Assembly (NCBI GenBank): GCA_031763025.1
Contig: JASSKH010000010.1
Location: 15,152,085 to 15,216,084, forward strand
Length of the DNA stretch: 64,000 nt
Source: Macrocystis pyrifera
Taxonomy: Eukaryota; Sar; Phaeophyceae; Laminariales; Laminariaceae
Direction of reading: 5' to 3'
The notes under the pieces were generated by a model. That model was not told where the DNA came from and did no database searches. It saw nothing but the letters and a program-made list of their open reading frames with translations. Positions 11,200-21,999 of this stretch are shown piece after piece. The translations under genes and the position numbers were made by a program. Each line of letters starts with the position of its first letter. Within the stretch, counting starts at the first letter, position 1.

Positions 11200-12720
11200 A
11201 TGCCGTGCAGGGTGATCATTCGGTGCAGTTTTCAGATGCCATGCAGAGAGAAATTCACGGGTTGGCTGAAGGACAGGTTTTCGAGCCTGTGCCGGAGCAA
11301 CAGCAGATAGACAATTGTATCGGGTCGAAATGGGTGTTTGACTGGAAGGTTGATGCGTTCGGTTGGCCTGTGAAAGCGAAGGCGAGACTTGTTGCCAGAG
11401 GTGATATGCAGAGAGAATTCTTGGATTTTGGGGAACTGTATGCACCTACTGTAGATGTGTCGTGTGTTCGTTTGCTGGCAGCCTTGGCGTGTGAGCTTGA
11501 CTTGGGGTTGTTTCACCTGGATGTTGATCAGGCTTTCGTCCGAGCGGAACTCGAGGAAGAGGTGTTCATGCGTTTACCGCAGGGATGTGGTGCGTTGTCG
11601 GGGAAGATCGTGAATTTGGGCAAGAGTCTTTACGGGTTGAGGCAGGCATCCAGGCAGTGGTTTGCGAAGTTGAAGAAATGTCTTCTGCGTCTGAGTTTCG
11701 AACAGTGCCTGGCAGATCCATGTGTGTTTCGTCTGATTGAGGAAGGAAAAGTCGTTTTGCTCTTGGTGGTTCACGTCGACGACATTTTTGCAGTGGGAGA
11801 ACAGGCAAGGTGTGATCAGTTCAAGGAAGACCTGAACAAATTGGTTCCAGTGAAGAACTTGGGGGATTTGACGTGGTATTCCGGGTGCTATTACGAGAGA
11901 GACAGGGAGGCAGGAAGATTGACGATTTCCCAGAAGACATACGTCGACAACCTGGCAGGAGAATACGGTGTTACGTGGGGGAAAAGTACGCCGTTGAGCA
12001 CGACGTACAGACTTTGGGAGTTTGATGTAGATGAGCCGGAGGTGAACGAACCTTTTCGACAATTGGTCGGATCGCTTCTGTGGGTCGCTCGGTTGACCAG
12101 ACCCGATCTTTTGAACGCAGTACGGGCAGTAGCGAGGTATTGCAGTTCGCCGAAACTGATTCACTGGAATGCGGCGCTCAATATCCTGGGGTATGCAGTG
12201 AGGACGAGCCATTTTGGTATTTCATTTCAGAGAGGTACTGTCGAGGGGCTGAACTTGGTTGCATTTGCAGACGCTGATTACGCAAGCAAGGCAGCAGACA
12301 GGAGGTCGGTGTCAGGAGGAGTGATTCTGTGTGCGGGGGGGCCGGTCAGCTGTATCTCGAAGACGCAGAATTGTGTGACAACATCTACGACGCAGGCAGA
12401 GTATGTGAGCATGGCTATGGTTGCGCACGATATTTTGTTTCTGAGGCAGGTATGGCGGTTCATGTTGCCGAAGGCTGGTATGCCGTGCATTCCTTTGTTT
12501 GAGGATAACGAGGGGGCGATTCAGATCGCGAAGCATCCGATTTCGAATTCGAACTCGAAGCACATTGACGTGCGGCACCACTTTCTGAGGGAGCTAGTGG
12601 AGAGGAAGGAATTGGAAATTATTCACGTAGCTTCGAGGTACCAGCACGCAGACTTTCTCACGAAGCCGTTGCCTGAGAGAGAGTTTGAGTTCCACCGGAA
12701 TTTTGTGATGAATTTGAGGT
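11200..12720 (+). CDS. Copia reverse transcriptase and RNase H
   Basis: RT hallmarks are visible: KWVFDWKVD, KARLVARG, the LDVDQAFVRAEL block, GLRQASRQW and the catalytic HVDDIF (about 11773). RNase H follows with FADADYA (about 12265), TTQAEYVSM and the KHIDVRHHF block. This is the usual C-terminal half of Copia pol. It copies the element RNA into DNA and removes the RNA strand. Confidence 0.9.
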
Positions 12721-12784
12721 GATTTTTCGGATGACAGTTTTTGTTTTCAGATGGAGGATTAAGTGTTCGTGATTTTATGGAGTT

Positions 12785-13080
12785 TGTCGGGTTCACCGTT
12801 TTCACTTGGTGACACCGCATGTTTTTTCTGGTTCTGTTGGAGCGCAGTTTGTGGAGGATAACATGAAATTACCGTTTTACAAGGGTGGTTTCCACTGCGC
12901 AATCTATATTTTTTAGTTTTGATACCTTGACGTGAAATTGGCGTTTTACCATGCGATTTCACGAAATTGGATATTTGAAGAAATGAAGAATTGCCGTTTT
13001 ACCCTGGCGATTTTGAAAAGGGACTACATTTTAGGATTGATGAAACCTCGCAGAATTGCCGTTTTACATTGACGATTTGG
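12785..13080 (+). repeat. Repeated motif in Copia 3' region
   Basis: The motif GAA(A)TTgCCGTTTTAC occurs about four times between pol and the 3' LTR, with a weaker fifth copy near 12791. Spacing is irregular at about 60-90 bp. Function unknown. Confidence 0.55.
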
Positions 13081-13332
13081 GTAGGTTTCGAAAACAATGT
13101 TTGAATCGTTGGAGTTATTTTCTCTGTTCGAAATATTTTTGAATTCCAGGATGCGAGGATGGTTTGATTTTCTTGGAATTTATTTTTTGGTATTGATTGA
13201 GGAATGATTTGAATGATAGTGAGAACGTTGTTTTCTGTATTGAATGAGTACAAGTATGATTTCCGGTATGACAATTTGACGAAGAGTTGAAGATTCGGGT
13301 CGAAATCATGACAATGTCGCGAGCAGGGGGGC

Positions 13333-13846
13333 TGAAAAGTATACTCACAGCATTGTCAGATTATCTTGAGAGGAAATATCCCGTGAGGTATTGCGGAGAT
13401 TCGGGGGGGTTTCGTGTCTGAGTGGATCTACGATCGGGATACCATCTTTACCCCTGAATTGTGTTTTAGGCCGCATGTGTCTGTGACGTACGCTGTGGCT
13501 TGCTACTTCTTCTTGTAATCTACTTCCTTTCCCGACTCCGTGTCGACGACTCCGTGTCGAGGACTCCGTGTCCAGGACTCCGCGTCCTTCAATCCAAACT
13601 ACTAAACCGGGGTTAATCAGCCACCGTACAAAAGGGGGTCCGTCCACCCAGGGGCTAACACGCCACCGCCACCGCTGCTATCAAGTCCAGCTTCAATACA
13701 TTTCATATCATCAACAGGGCTCCTCAGCCACGACAAGGGTACGGGTTGTTTATAGGGTTTATTTCGTCTTTCTTTTCTGCCGAGCATCGGGCTATCCCCC
13801 TCGGCAACAACAACAAGGGCGCCCGGAGCACAGGGGCTACTCAACA
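13333..13846 (+). repeat. Copia 3' LTR
   Basis: 514-bp repeat that reads the same as the 5' LTR, with target duplication ACGAG immediately after (13847-13851). Confidence 0.95.
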
Positions 13847-14180
13847 ACGAGCACCAAGATAAGCCACCGTGTAACACGGGCAAAAAATACTTTGGGTAGC
13901 AGCAAGAAAAGGCGCCAGTAGCAACTGTAGTAGTGGTAGTAGTAGTAGTAGCAGCAGCTATATACCGTGATTGTGGCAGCAGTGTGCGGCAGCAGCAGCA
14001 ACAACAACAGGAGCAGCAAGCAACCGCGTGGCACGAGCAAAAATAAAATATAAGGGAAGCAGCAAGAAAATCAACCTGTGCCAGCAGCAGTAGCAGCTAT
14101 ACCGTGATAGTGTGTAGCAGTAGCGGCAGCAACAACAACAGGGGTAGCAGAATAACAAGCAAATCGTGTGGCACAGGCAC
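13847..14180. repeat. CAG-rich tandem repeat, right part
   Basis: Two imperfect units (about 13905-14045 and 14071-14175) share GCGCCAGTAGCA/GTGCCAGCAGCAG, then TATACCGTGAT, then CAGCAACAACAACAGG, then GTGGCAC. They continue the repeat cut by the Copia insertion at 5951. Confidence 0.55.
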
Positions 14181-14328
14181 ATTGTACAAAGGGCAGTGAA
14201 CACTCGGCTATTACACGCAACGCAATACGTTGTAAAAACATCCGATAAATAAATCACGAATCGCACCAAAATACTTAAAAAATGCTATACCCGGTATGTA
14301 CGTGGTGGATACAGCCTTTTCTCACGTC

Positions 14329-14760
14329 TTGTGGCCAAGCAGTCACGAGCACACGAGCACTCAGCAGCAGCTGCAGCAACAACACTCAGCAGCACTCGAG
14401 CAACGCTCGATTCGAGCAGCACTCGTACGCCTGTTGTAACTGTTCTTGTGCTGCTGCGTACTGCTCGAGCAGCACTCGAGCGCACGAGCACGAACTGGTT
14501 TCTAAGGCGAAATATATTGCACCGCAAAAAAAAGACACGGGACCACGATGACTCGATTGCTCAAGCGCAACCAGCACGAGACGACCACGAGAGCACGACG
14601 TGGCCAAACAGCCACGAGCACACGAGCACTCAGCAGCAGAGCAGCAGCACCCAGCGACACTCGAGCAACACTCGACTCGAGCAGCACTCGTATACGCCGG
14701 TTGTTGCTGTTCTATTACTGCTGCAGCTCGAGCAGCACGAGCTCGAGCATAAGGCACTGC
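14329..14760. repeat. CAG/GAGCA-rich direct duplication
   Basis: A block beginning GTGGCCAA..AG and CACGAGCACACGAGCACT occurs at about 14329-14490 and again at about 14598-14755 (period about 269 bp). It is rich in GAGCA and CAGCAG. Open frames on both strands are low-complexity and are not called as genes. Confidence 0.6.
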
Positions 14761-14903
14761 TGTGTGCTGTTGCCGTTGCAGCAAGAAGCGAGAAGAACCA
14801 AATCTTTCTTTGCAGTTAAAAATATACTTCGTACGAAGATCCGAGGAGTGGACAGACCTTGATAGTGGATCTTTATGGAGGTTTTGTGTTGGACGCCTGA
14901 AGC

Positions 14904-14972
14904 CGACCCTCCGACCCGAACCCAGACCTTAACCCTAACGCGAATCCTAACCCGAACCCGAACCCGAACCCT
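14904..14972. repeat. Interstitial telomere-like tract
   Basis: A short run mixes CCCTAA and CCCGAA hexamers. A related tract lies at 46237-46272. Confidence 0.6.
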
Positions 14973-15347
14973 ATGCCAGCGGTCAGTGCTGGGATGCTGT
15001 GCTTGTTAAGACTCTAGGTTGGCTCGGCCGGCGTGGATGCTGAGCTTGAGAAGACTCTAGGTTGACTCGGGATGACTCGGGATGCTGTGGTTGTGGGAAA
15101 GACTCGAAAGTTGATTAAGCCGCGTAAAACATACCCCTAGCCAATCAGAGTGCCTAATTAGCTACCTCAGGAAGATCTACTATCATCGTGCTTTGTCCAC
15201 TACTGGAAGATTTTATAAAGACCCGGGCAGCATCCAGGGGAGCCGCTGGCCTATATCTTTGACAAGGAATTACATATAGAATACGCGCGTTCGGTTTATC
15301 ACAATACTTGTAAAATTCGGTAAAAATGGAATATAGACGAGACGTAT

Positions 15348-15443
15348 TACGCAGCTTGCAAAGTTGAGTATCAACTATTTAATCAGTCGAACTCACAGGT
15401 GACGTATTTCAAAATTTATTTTTAAAAAAATTGAAATACGTCA
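15348..15443. repeat. Dispersed inverted repeat with internal hairpin
   Basis: About 80 bp are an inverted copy of about 506-588. Within it, TGACGTATTTCAA (15400-15412) and TTGAAATACGTCA (15431-15443) are perfect 13-bp inverted arms around an A/T loop. Confidence 0.6.
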
Positions 15444-15839
15444 GAAGATTGTAGGGAAATGTGGACTAAAAATGTTACGTAACAAACGCTACATGAATTT
15501 TAAACTCGATTTCCACCACATTCTCCCTCACTAAACCTGACTTATCTCTCCTTGCGAGTAAGTCAGGAACCCCGATGATACTCTGAGGATCCAAGTTTTA
15601 CCGCCGACTTTTCGGTACCGGCAAGATCCGGGTAGGTTTCCAAGCCCCTAGATGGCTTTTCGGAAGTGGGACCCCATCCCCTGAGTTGCTTGCTGGGTCA
15701 TGTGACTTTGACCACCTAGATAGAGCATGTGCCACGGAGCCCGGCCGGAGTCAACGCTTGCACCGTACTGTCCACCCCGGTCCCTGCGGGCCCCGCTGCA
15801 GGAAGCACAAGAAAATACCCACGGCCAAACGAGAAAATC

Positions 15840-16150
15840 GAACTATTATTCCGGAAAAAACGGCCATTTGGTACGAAGTAATATATATGGTACCTGGTAT
15901 GATGGTACTACGGTATGATATACTACAATATGGGAAAAACCCAGTATGGCCATTGGGATATGGGATATGTTCGTGGTATGGTATACGGGAAAAACAACGT
16001 ATGTGGGTATGGTATGTTGGCGGTATGGTACGGAAAAACACAGTAGTACCAGATATGTGGTATGGTACGTTGGCGGTATGGTACGATGGTACGATGCCGC
16101 CGTGGATATATTTTAACGTTAAATTTACCTGGTGGTATGGTATGTTTCAG
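15840..16150. repeat. GGTATGGTA-rich low-complexity region
   Basis: Degenerate GGTATGGTAT and GTATGGTACG units dominate. The open frame across it (15686-16246) is repetitive and is not called as a gene. Confidence 0.45.
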
Positions 16151-16761
16151 TATATAAGGTCCGTAAGGGGCGATTACGTCGTACGAACATCATCTGTAAG
16201 GGCCGCGGTCCTAACGGGGGCAAAAAAAACGAAAAAAATAAAATAAAATAAATTAGCGAAGAGCAGAACTAAAGAGCACGCGAGTTTTATTGGTCAAATT
16301 AAAAAAAATCGAAATAGAGATCCCGATATCTCCGTGTTCACATTTTCGTTTTTTTCAAGTCCCAAACGAACAGGGGACTTAAAAAAAACGAAATGGGTGC
16401 CAAATAAACGAATATGACAAGCCGCATACACTACCTCGGGCATCGTGCGCTTGCCAACCGGTCGTAGAAACTTTATCGGAACTTCATCCCAACGCTTCGA
16501 GCTCCTCCTATGTTCCTCTTCGACCCTGGGCATCCCATAATCATTTTGTTTATTTGGCACCCATTTCGTTTTTTTAAGTCCTTTTTTTTTAAGTCCCTGA
16601 GGACTTGAAAAAAACGAAATGTGAAAACGGAGGTATCGGGATGTCTACTTCTAATTTTTTCAACTTGACCAATAAAACTCGCGTGCTCTCTAGTTCTGCT
16701 GTTCGCTTTTTTATTTCGTTTTTTTTGCCCCCGTTAGGACCGCCCCTAACGACCTTGTATA
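16151..16761. mobile_element. 0.6-kb fold-back element with long inverted arms
   Basis: Left arm (about 16151-16410) and right arm (about 16555-16761) are inverted copies. Shared parts are ATATAAGGTCCGTAAGGGGCG, CCTAACGGGGGC followed by an A-rich run, ACGCGAGTTTTATTGGTCAA and AAAACGAAATG. A central spacer of about 145 bp separates them. There is no transposase gene, so this is a non-autonomous DNA transposon or fold-back element. No clear target duplication was found. Confidence 0.6.
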
Positions 16762-16889
16762 TCGGCCATTCATTGTAAAGTGTTCGAAAATATAAGTCAT
16801 GCATGCAGACAGACAAGTTTGCAGTTGCCGCAGCTGAGACTCAGTTTTACAAACTGAGAATATGATTGTATCTTATCGCACGTACGACA

Positions 16890-17220
16890 CGTACATGTAC
16901 AATGTATCGTAAGCACGTACTTACAATTGTCTCTTGGTTGCCATTGCGCTGTACAGCACAGTAAGGCTTGATCTGTGAGCATATACATGTGCGTGCGGAT
17001 GCCATTAGCGCCCACTTCCAGGTATGTATTTCGGAGTAGTTTCGGTCGAAAATGTTGCATTTTCCCCAGAAAAAAAACTCCGCGGTGATCGACGTAGCTC
17101 GCGACGGCGGTCAGTCACGGCCATAATTGTTGTTTCACGTTACAATTATTTTTTTATTCAATAGACATGCATTAAAAAGTGAATGGACAAATTGTCGTGC
17201 ATGGACTGTATCAGCCACAT
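16890..17220. repeat. Dispersed repeat, copy also at 28005-28345
   Basis: About 330 bp are related, with roughly 15-25% differences by eye, to 28005-28345 in the same orientation. Landmarks are CACAGTAAGGCTTGATCTGTG, GTGCCATTAGCGCCCACTTCC (variant) and CTCGCGACGGCGGTCA. The pair flanks the segment holding the LINE tail and Gypsy element. Confidence 0.7.
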
Positions 17221-17249
17221 GTAACCCTGCTGCGATGCAGTCGACGTGG

Positions 17250-17830
17250 ACACTCACCACGCGCGCATCCGTCCCAGAGCAGGGGCACAAGTATAAACCA
17301 ACACCAACCGCTCGTCCACGCGATGTCCCGTACTTTGAAACGGCTGGGACTTCCACACTAAGTGGAAAGCGGCGCCGTTCACCTCAGACCGAAACCTGCG
17401 GATGAACATTGTCGTCAGGAGAGGAGGTCTACGGGATGCTCCTAGTAGGGAGTACAGGGAGATGTCCATCCTGCTGGACGCCACCCATGCTGACCCCCAA
17501 GCGCAGACACACCTGCGAGGAGGCAGTGCCGATCATGATGTGGATCAGCTGCCTCTACCTCCGAGGCGCGCAAGCGCCAACACTACGTATACGCTCATCC
17601 AGGACATGTGTCCTTTGACGAACGGAGTCACAAGCTTGCCACTTTAGCAGTGGAAAGCTTCGGGCGTCTCGGGGTAGAGAGCAGTAAGTTCATCGACCAG
17701 CTGGCAGCTTGTGTCGTGGGGGGCAGGGATGGTGGGTCGATGGGAAGGAAAGGACTGGTGAAGGAACGCTTACTCCAAATCGTCTCGGTGACTACACGCA
17801 ACGGGGCTGGACGGCGAAGAAACCGAGGGA
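17250..17830 (+). pseudogene. LINE-type polyprotein tail fragment
   Basis: Two frames carry adjoining parts of one protein tail. The first has REMSILLDATHADPQAQTHL near 17455-17515; the second has DERSHKLATLAVESFGRL and FIDQLAACVVGGRDGG, then KERLLQIVSVTT (about 17614-17800). The frame changes between them, so the fragment is broken. I associate this tail with the C-terminus of LINE-like retrotransposon proteins from memory of similar sequences; no RT motif is present here. A second short copy of the last segment is at about 955. Confidence 0.4.
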
Positions 17831-18205
17831 AGGGCAAGGAGCGATCGGGTGACGGCCGGTACGGTCCACGGGGCAACTCTTGTCGCGCTAGTTCTCCCAG
17901 TTCTTCCTCGGACGGCAACACAAGAGCCCCCGTCCCAGAGAAACTCGCAACCAGCAAGAGGTGTCGCGCGCCCTCGCAGCAGGATCGACGGGACCGGAGG
18001 CGTTCACGCTCCTCCTGAGGTTGCTGAGCATCCACTTCGACCGCACAAAACGGGGGCCAGCTACACCAAGTTGCATAATTTTGGCGTGGCTAACGGGACC
18101 CCTTTGTGCGATTTTAGTCGTGCATTGCGAGGGGTGGTGTCCGCAGCGACGGGGACTGAGCGTGTTTTGGCACCGGGGGTGGAGGTTGTTTAGGAGGTAG
18201 TTCGG

Positions 18206-19140
18206 ATGGCAGTGAACGAGCAGTACCCTAGCTTGATGCCCACTCTGTACCCGGGAGTTTTGGCTACGGTATCGAAGCCGTTCGGCACTTTGGACGCCAT
18301 GTGGTTAGCTTTCGAGACCCTTGCGAATAATAAGACACCTGCTGTCAACGGCGAAAAATATTTTTCTTTGCCTGCTTCTTCGACGGGTGCGCGGTCATCC
18401 GCCCCGTCGGGGCCCCGGCCCGCCAGTATTGGTCGCGGCCAGGGCCGGACGCTTCCCCAGTCGCCTTCTGGGCAGACGGGATCGCGCAATAATCCGCTTG
18501 TGATGAATGTCAACAAATCCATCCCTGACTGCCTCGACCCGTGGCTTGACACCTCTTCCAACTGCTGGCCCCTTGAAGAACACCACTACGCCGAAGTTCA
18601 CGCCGTTTGCATGTCCATCCAGACCGAGGACCCTCCCCTCTGGAGCGGCCTACTTTCGTCGTCCGCTCGCGCAGCCGCCCTCAGCGAAAACCGAGGGCAC
18701 TGTTTAAACTGTCACGAAGACACACACTCTCTTCGACAGTGTAGACACCCCTTTCTAAACCTTAGTGGTATCTTGAACCCCGACCTCGGAACGCTCGGCG
18801 ACGACGGCGAGGCGTTCCGTCGTTGGCAAGAACGCATGATCAGACACCGCCGCGAGAACAATTCACGACCGAACAAACACAACCAGAAGAAACACAGGCG
18901 TCATCCCGGCCACTCGCTTGGGCAACATCACAGCCAGGGTCAGCAACACAGGCAAGGTGACGGCTACAACACACACGCGGCACGAGGACATCAGCAGTCT
19001 CACTCCGGTCATCACGGTGGTGGTTCGACCGCCCCTACCTCTTCCGCCCCGGCTCCCGTCTCGGGGGTGCGCTACGGTGCCTCGCATACCTCGGGCGGAA
19101 ACCTGAATGGACGCCAGCCAGGCACCTTCCGCGCCGGTAA
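18206..19140 (+). CDS. Gypsy gag region with zinc knuckle
   Basis: Part of a fossil Gypsy element. The classical zinc knuckle C-x2-C-x4-H-x4-C (CLNCHEDTHSLRQC) is at about 18701-18742. A His/Gln/Gly-rich C-terminal stretch follows (about 18870-19030). The N-terminal half has no motif I recognise. Family role: capsid formation and packaging of element RNA. Confidence 0.75.
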
Positions 19141-20199
19141 CTGACAGGTCGACGGCGGTTCGGCTCCTCCTGCCCGCCCGCCGCCAGCATTGTGGAGAGA
19201 AAAAACCTTGATTTCACAAGATTCTCGCGTCCCAGGCTCGCTCAGCACTCAGCGTCGGCCTACTCTGCTCCCGCCCCGCGCGTTCCTTCGTACTTCGGAC
19301 CGACGCAGCGACTAAGCTCCACTGCTTTCTCCGGGGAGCCCCCGCGCGCCTTCCCCGACGTCGGGAGCCCACGCCTCAAACGCCGCTCCCCTCAACCTGG
19401 ACACGAGAGCAGGCGCGATAAACGCCTCTCTCCCGAACCACGCACTGCGCAACACGACGGGTGTCGCGCCGTCGCGTCGTTTTTTTCAGCGAGGGTGTCC
19501 CCCTGCTACACCTCCCGGCCATGCGGTGGCGGTCGGTTTGAGGTGCGGGAAGGCAAACACCGAAACCCCGAGATCTCGGTTGACGCTCGACTCGGCATTT
19601 TCTCGCAATAACGGTGGCCGCTCCACCCTTTTTCCTATTAAGGAGGAGTCGACAAGATTAGCTACCTCGTCCCCCTTCCCCACCAGGTCTACAGGACGGA
19701 AGCCCTCTCCGGTGGACCCTTTGTTGCCCCCCGCCCGAGCACCGTTCTTGAAGACGTCCACAGGGTCTGCAGGCCCTCTTTCGTCTTCGCGCACGCCACT
19801 CCACGTGCGCAGCGCTCCTTCGGCTCCAGTGGAATAGGAAAAACCTGGCACTGTCCGTCGAGCCAGTGGTGACTCCACGGCCTCCGGTCAGATCAATCGG
19901 ACAGCATACCCGTTAAATTCGGAAGAATCGCAGCTCTCGTCAAGCAGAACGGGCTCAGAGCCCCCTGCCTCCTTTGGTCCAGGACAGAGATCATCGGGCG
20001 CAGCAAGAGAACCTTCTGGCGATTTTTTGCCTACGGGCAATGGTGACACAGAGCCAGTATACGTGGAACCGGACTCGTCTCGTGCACCAGGGGCTCAGTG
20101 TTCTCAGAGAAGCACACTCCCCCCCCCCCCCACACGCCGCAACTGCGGCCACCGACGGCTCGGCACCGTCGGTCTTTGACCCTACTCTCGAGTATACAA

Positions 20200-20620
20200 C
20201 GGAGCGGGTGGTACTGTTCTGGCAGCCACCCTCTTATTTTTCGCAGTGGTCCCCCTCGTCTTTTGTCATCGATGATGTGTCATATTCCTGCGCGGAGCAG
20301 TATATGATGGCTGAAAAGGCTCGCCTTTTCCAGGACCACGACACAGCGGAGCGGATTATGGCCTCGCCAGACCCACGCGAGCACAAACGCCTCGGTCGAG
20401 GCGTGCATAACTTCGACTGCGCTATCTGGGACCGTGTTCGGGAAGACGCCGTCCTTGCTGGTAATTTTGCCAAATTCTCGCAGAACCCGGTCATGAAGCA
20501 GCACCTATTGGGCACTGGCACCAAAATTTTGGCTGAAGCCAGCTCCTTTGATGCCGTGTGGGGCATCGGTCTGCGGGCAGACGACCCCGAAGCTCACGAC
20601 CCCTCCTCGGTGGCATGGAA
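20200..20620 (+). CDS. NADAR (YbiA/COG3236-like) domain inside Gypsy element
   Basis: Nearly all family landmarks are visible in order: FSQWSPSSF near the start, YSCAEQYMM (equivalent of the YPTSEHYFQ block of bacterial YbiA), HKRLGRGV, GNFAKFSQNP, LLGTGTKIL and EASSFDAVWGIGL at the end. NADAR proteins are N-glycosidases. Described activities include hydrolysis of riboflavin-pathway intermediates (COG3236) and removal of ADP-ribose from guanine-containing nucleic acid. The domain lies between the gag zinc knuckle and the protease of the Gypsy element, all on the same strand, with a Pro/Ser-rich stretch of about 1 kb before it. It could be a captured host or bacterial gene. Function in the element is unproven. 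Confidence 0.88.
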
Positions 20621-20929
20621 AAAAAATGCTCGGTAAAGCTCTTTCCGCCGTTCGCGACACCCTCCGATCAAGTGAGGCCGGGTTGGCACACCCCGCCTCC
20701 TCTCATCAATTCTGCACCCCAACCAGACCTGACAGAATTCATGAGATTACACCAGCGCCGCCCCGCCCTTTGGCCGTGGCCCGCGCTTGCCCAGGTCCTC
20801 CTTTGGAGTTTTCGACCTATTTTTCTGACGCGCCGGCTGTCACAGCCCCGAGATTTTGGCTGTCGCACCTAGTGTCGACCCCTCCCTCGCGCTGCCAGAA
20901 CACGGCCCCTGCTTCGTCGGGGGTACCAT

Positions 20930-21150
20930 TACCCTCGATGACGCCTCTTTTACAACCAAAATCGCGATTCACAGCGGAGCTGGCGTTCTTGCACCTTTTG
21001 GTTGCGTGGCGCTTCTTGACACTGGCTCCCCGCAGACTTTCGTCCGACTAGATGTTTTGGATCGCATGCACTCGGTTGGTGCGGCATCCCTCGCGTGCGA
21101 GCAGAAAGGCGCCCCTCGTTCTTGGGGGGTTTTGGCGAATCGGCCCCTCT
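20930..21150 (+). CDS. Gypsy aspartic protease domain
   Basis: LLDTGSPQTFV at about 21012-21045 is the D-T-G active-site loop of retroviral-type aspartic proteases. It lies upstream of RT as expected for Gypsy pol. Part of a fossil element. Confidence 0.75.
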
Positions 21151-21999
21151 GACGACTCCGACGAGTGTGCGCCTGAGCGTCCAATTTTTTCGAGAAAATG
21201 AGCCTACTTGCTCCCTCGCAGTTTGGGCCTGCGTGGTCCCCCCCTCAGTGATGCAGCATGCTGTACTATTGAGACGTGACAGCTGGATGCGTTTAAATAG
21301 CCGCTCCTACTGCTCTCTGCCACCTCGGCCGTCTGATCAACGCGTTTTTTATTAGCTGGAGTTAGTTCATCACGCCCCGACAGGCATGTCCGTGTACGCC
21401 ATCGACCCCGCCGCTTTGGGTGGAGGCTTCCATCTACGCTACGAGGGCGCGGCAGGTGTCACCCTGTCCGACGATCCCCAGCTGCTTGCTGTTAACTTGG
21501 TTCGAAGCGATGGCTCCCTGGCCCTCACTGGACACTACTTGGTCGACATGATGCCCCAGCCCGACCTACCCTCGGTCGAGGAGCACTTCGTCTCCTCCGG
21601 ACGACAGGTTCTTCCCCTCGTTGGAGTGGCGGCTCTCGAGCAGGGGGATGTCCTCGGCGTCGCCCACGCCCCACTGCTGAGCGTCCCGTTGGGCGTTTTG
21701 CAGCAGGACAACCGAGCCCCCAGCCCTCCCTCCGGACTAGGTGAGGTGTGTCCGATCTCAGCAGTTACTGCCCCCCCCCTCGCAGCTCCAGCCTCGCCCT
21801 CGCCTGAACTGCTTGAGCGTTTGACCTAAGAACAGCGCGCTTCGTTCCTGCGCGTCTGGGCACGCTTGCCGTCACATCTGCGGGAGGTGGCTTTTGATCT
21901 CCACGGCACAGGCTGGACCCCTGCGGCCATCGAACAGCTGGGGGACGTTCTCTGCGAATTTCCTGATGTTTTCTCGAAGTCCAAGTTGGATTTTGGTTC

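Larger units (their letters stand above)
5952..13846 (+). mobile_element. Ty1/Copia LTR retrotransposon, very young
   Basis: The element is bounded by two 514-bp LTRs (5952-6465 and 13333-13846) that begin TG and end CA. I could see no difference between them on direct reading. A 5-bp target duplication ACGAG flanks it (5947-5951 and 13847-13851). The interior holds gag with a zinc-knuckle-like motif, aspartic protease, integrase, reverse transcriptase and RNase H in the Copia order PR-INT-RT-RH. Identical LTRs imply a very recent insertion. The element looks nearly whole, with about two interruptions of the long reading frame, some of which could be family-typical recoding. A purine tract GAGCAGGGGGG lies just before the 3' LTR. 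Confidence 0.95.
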
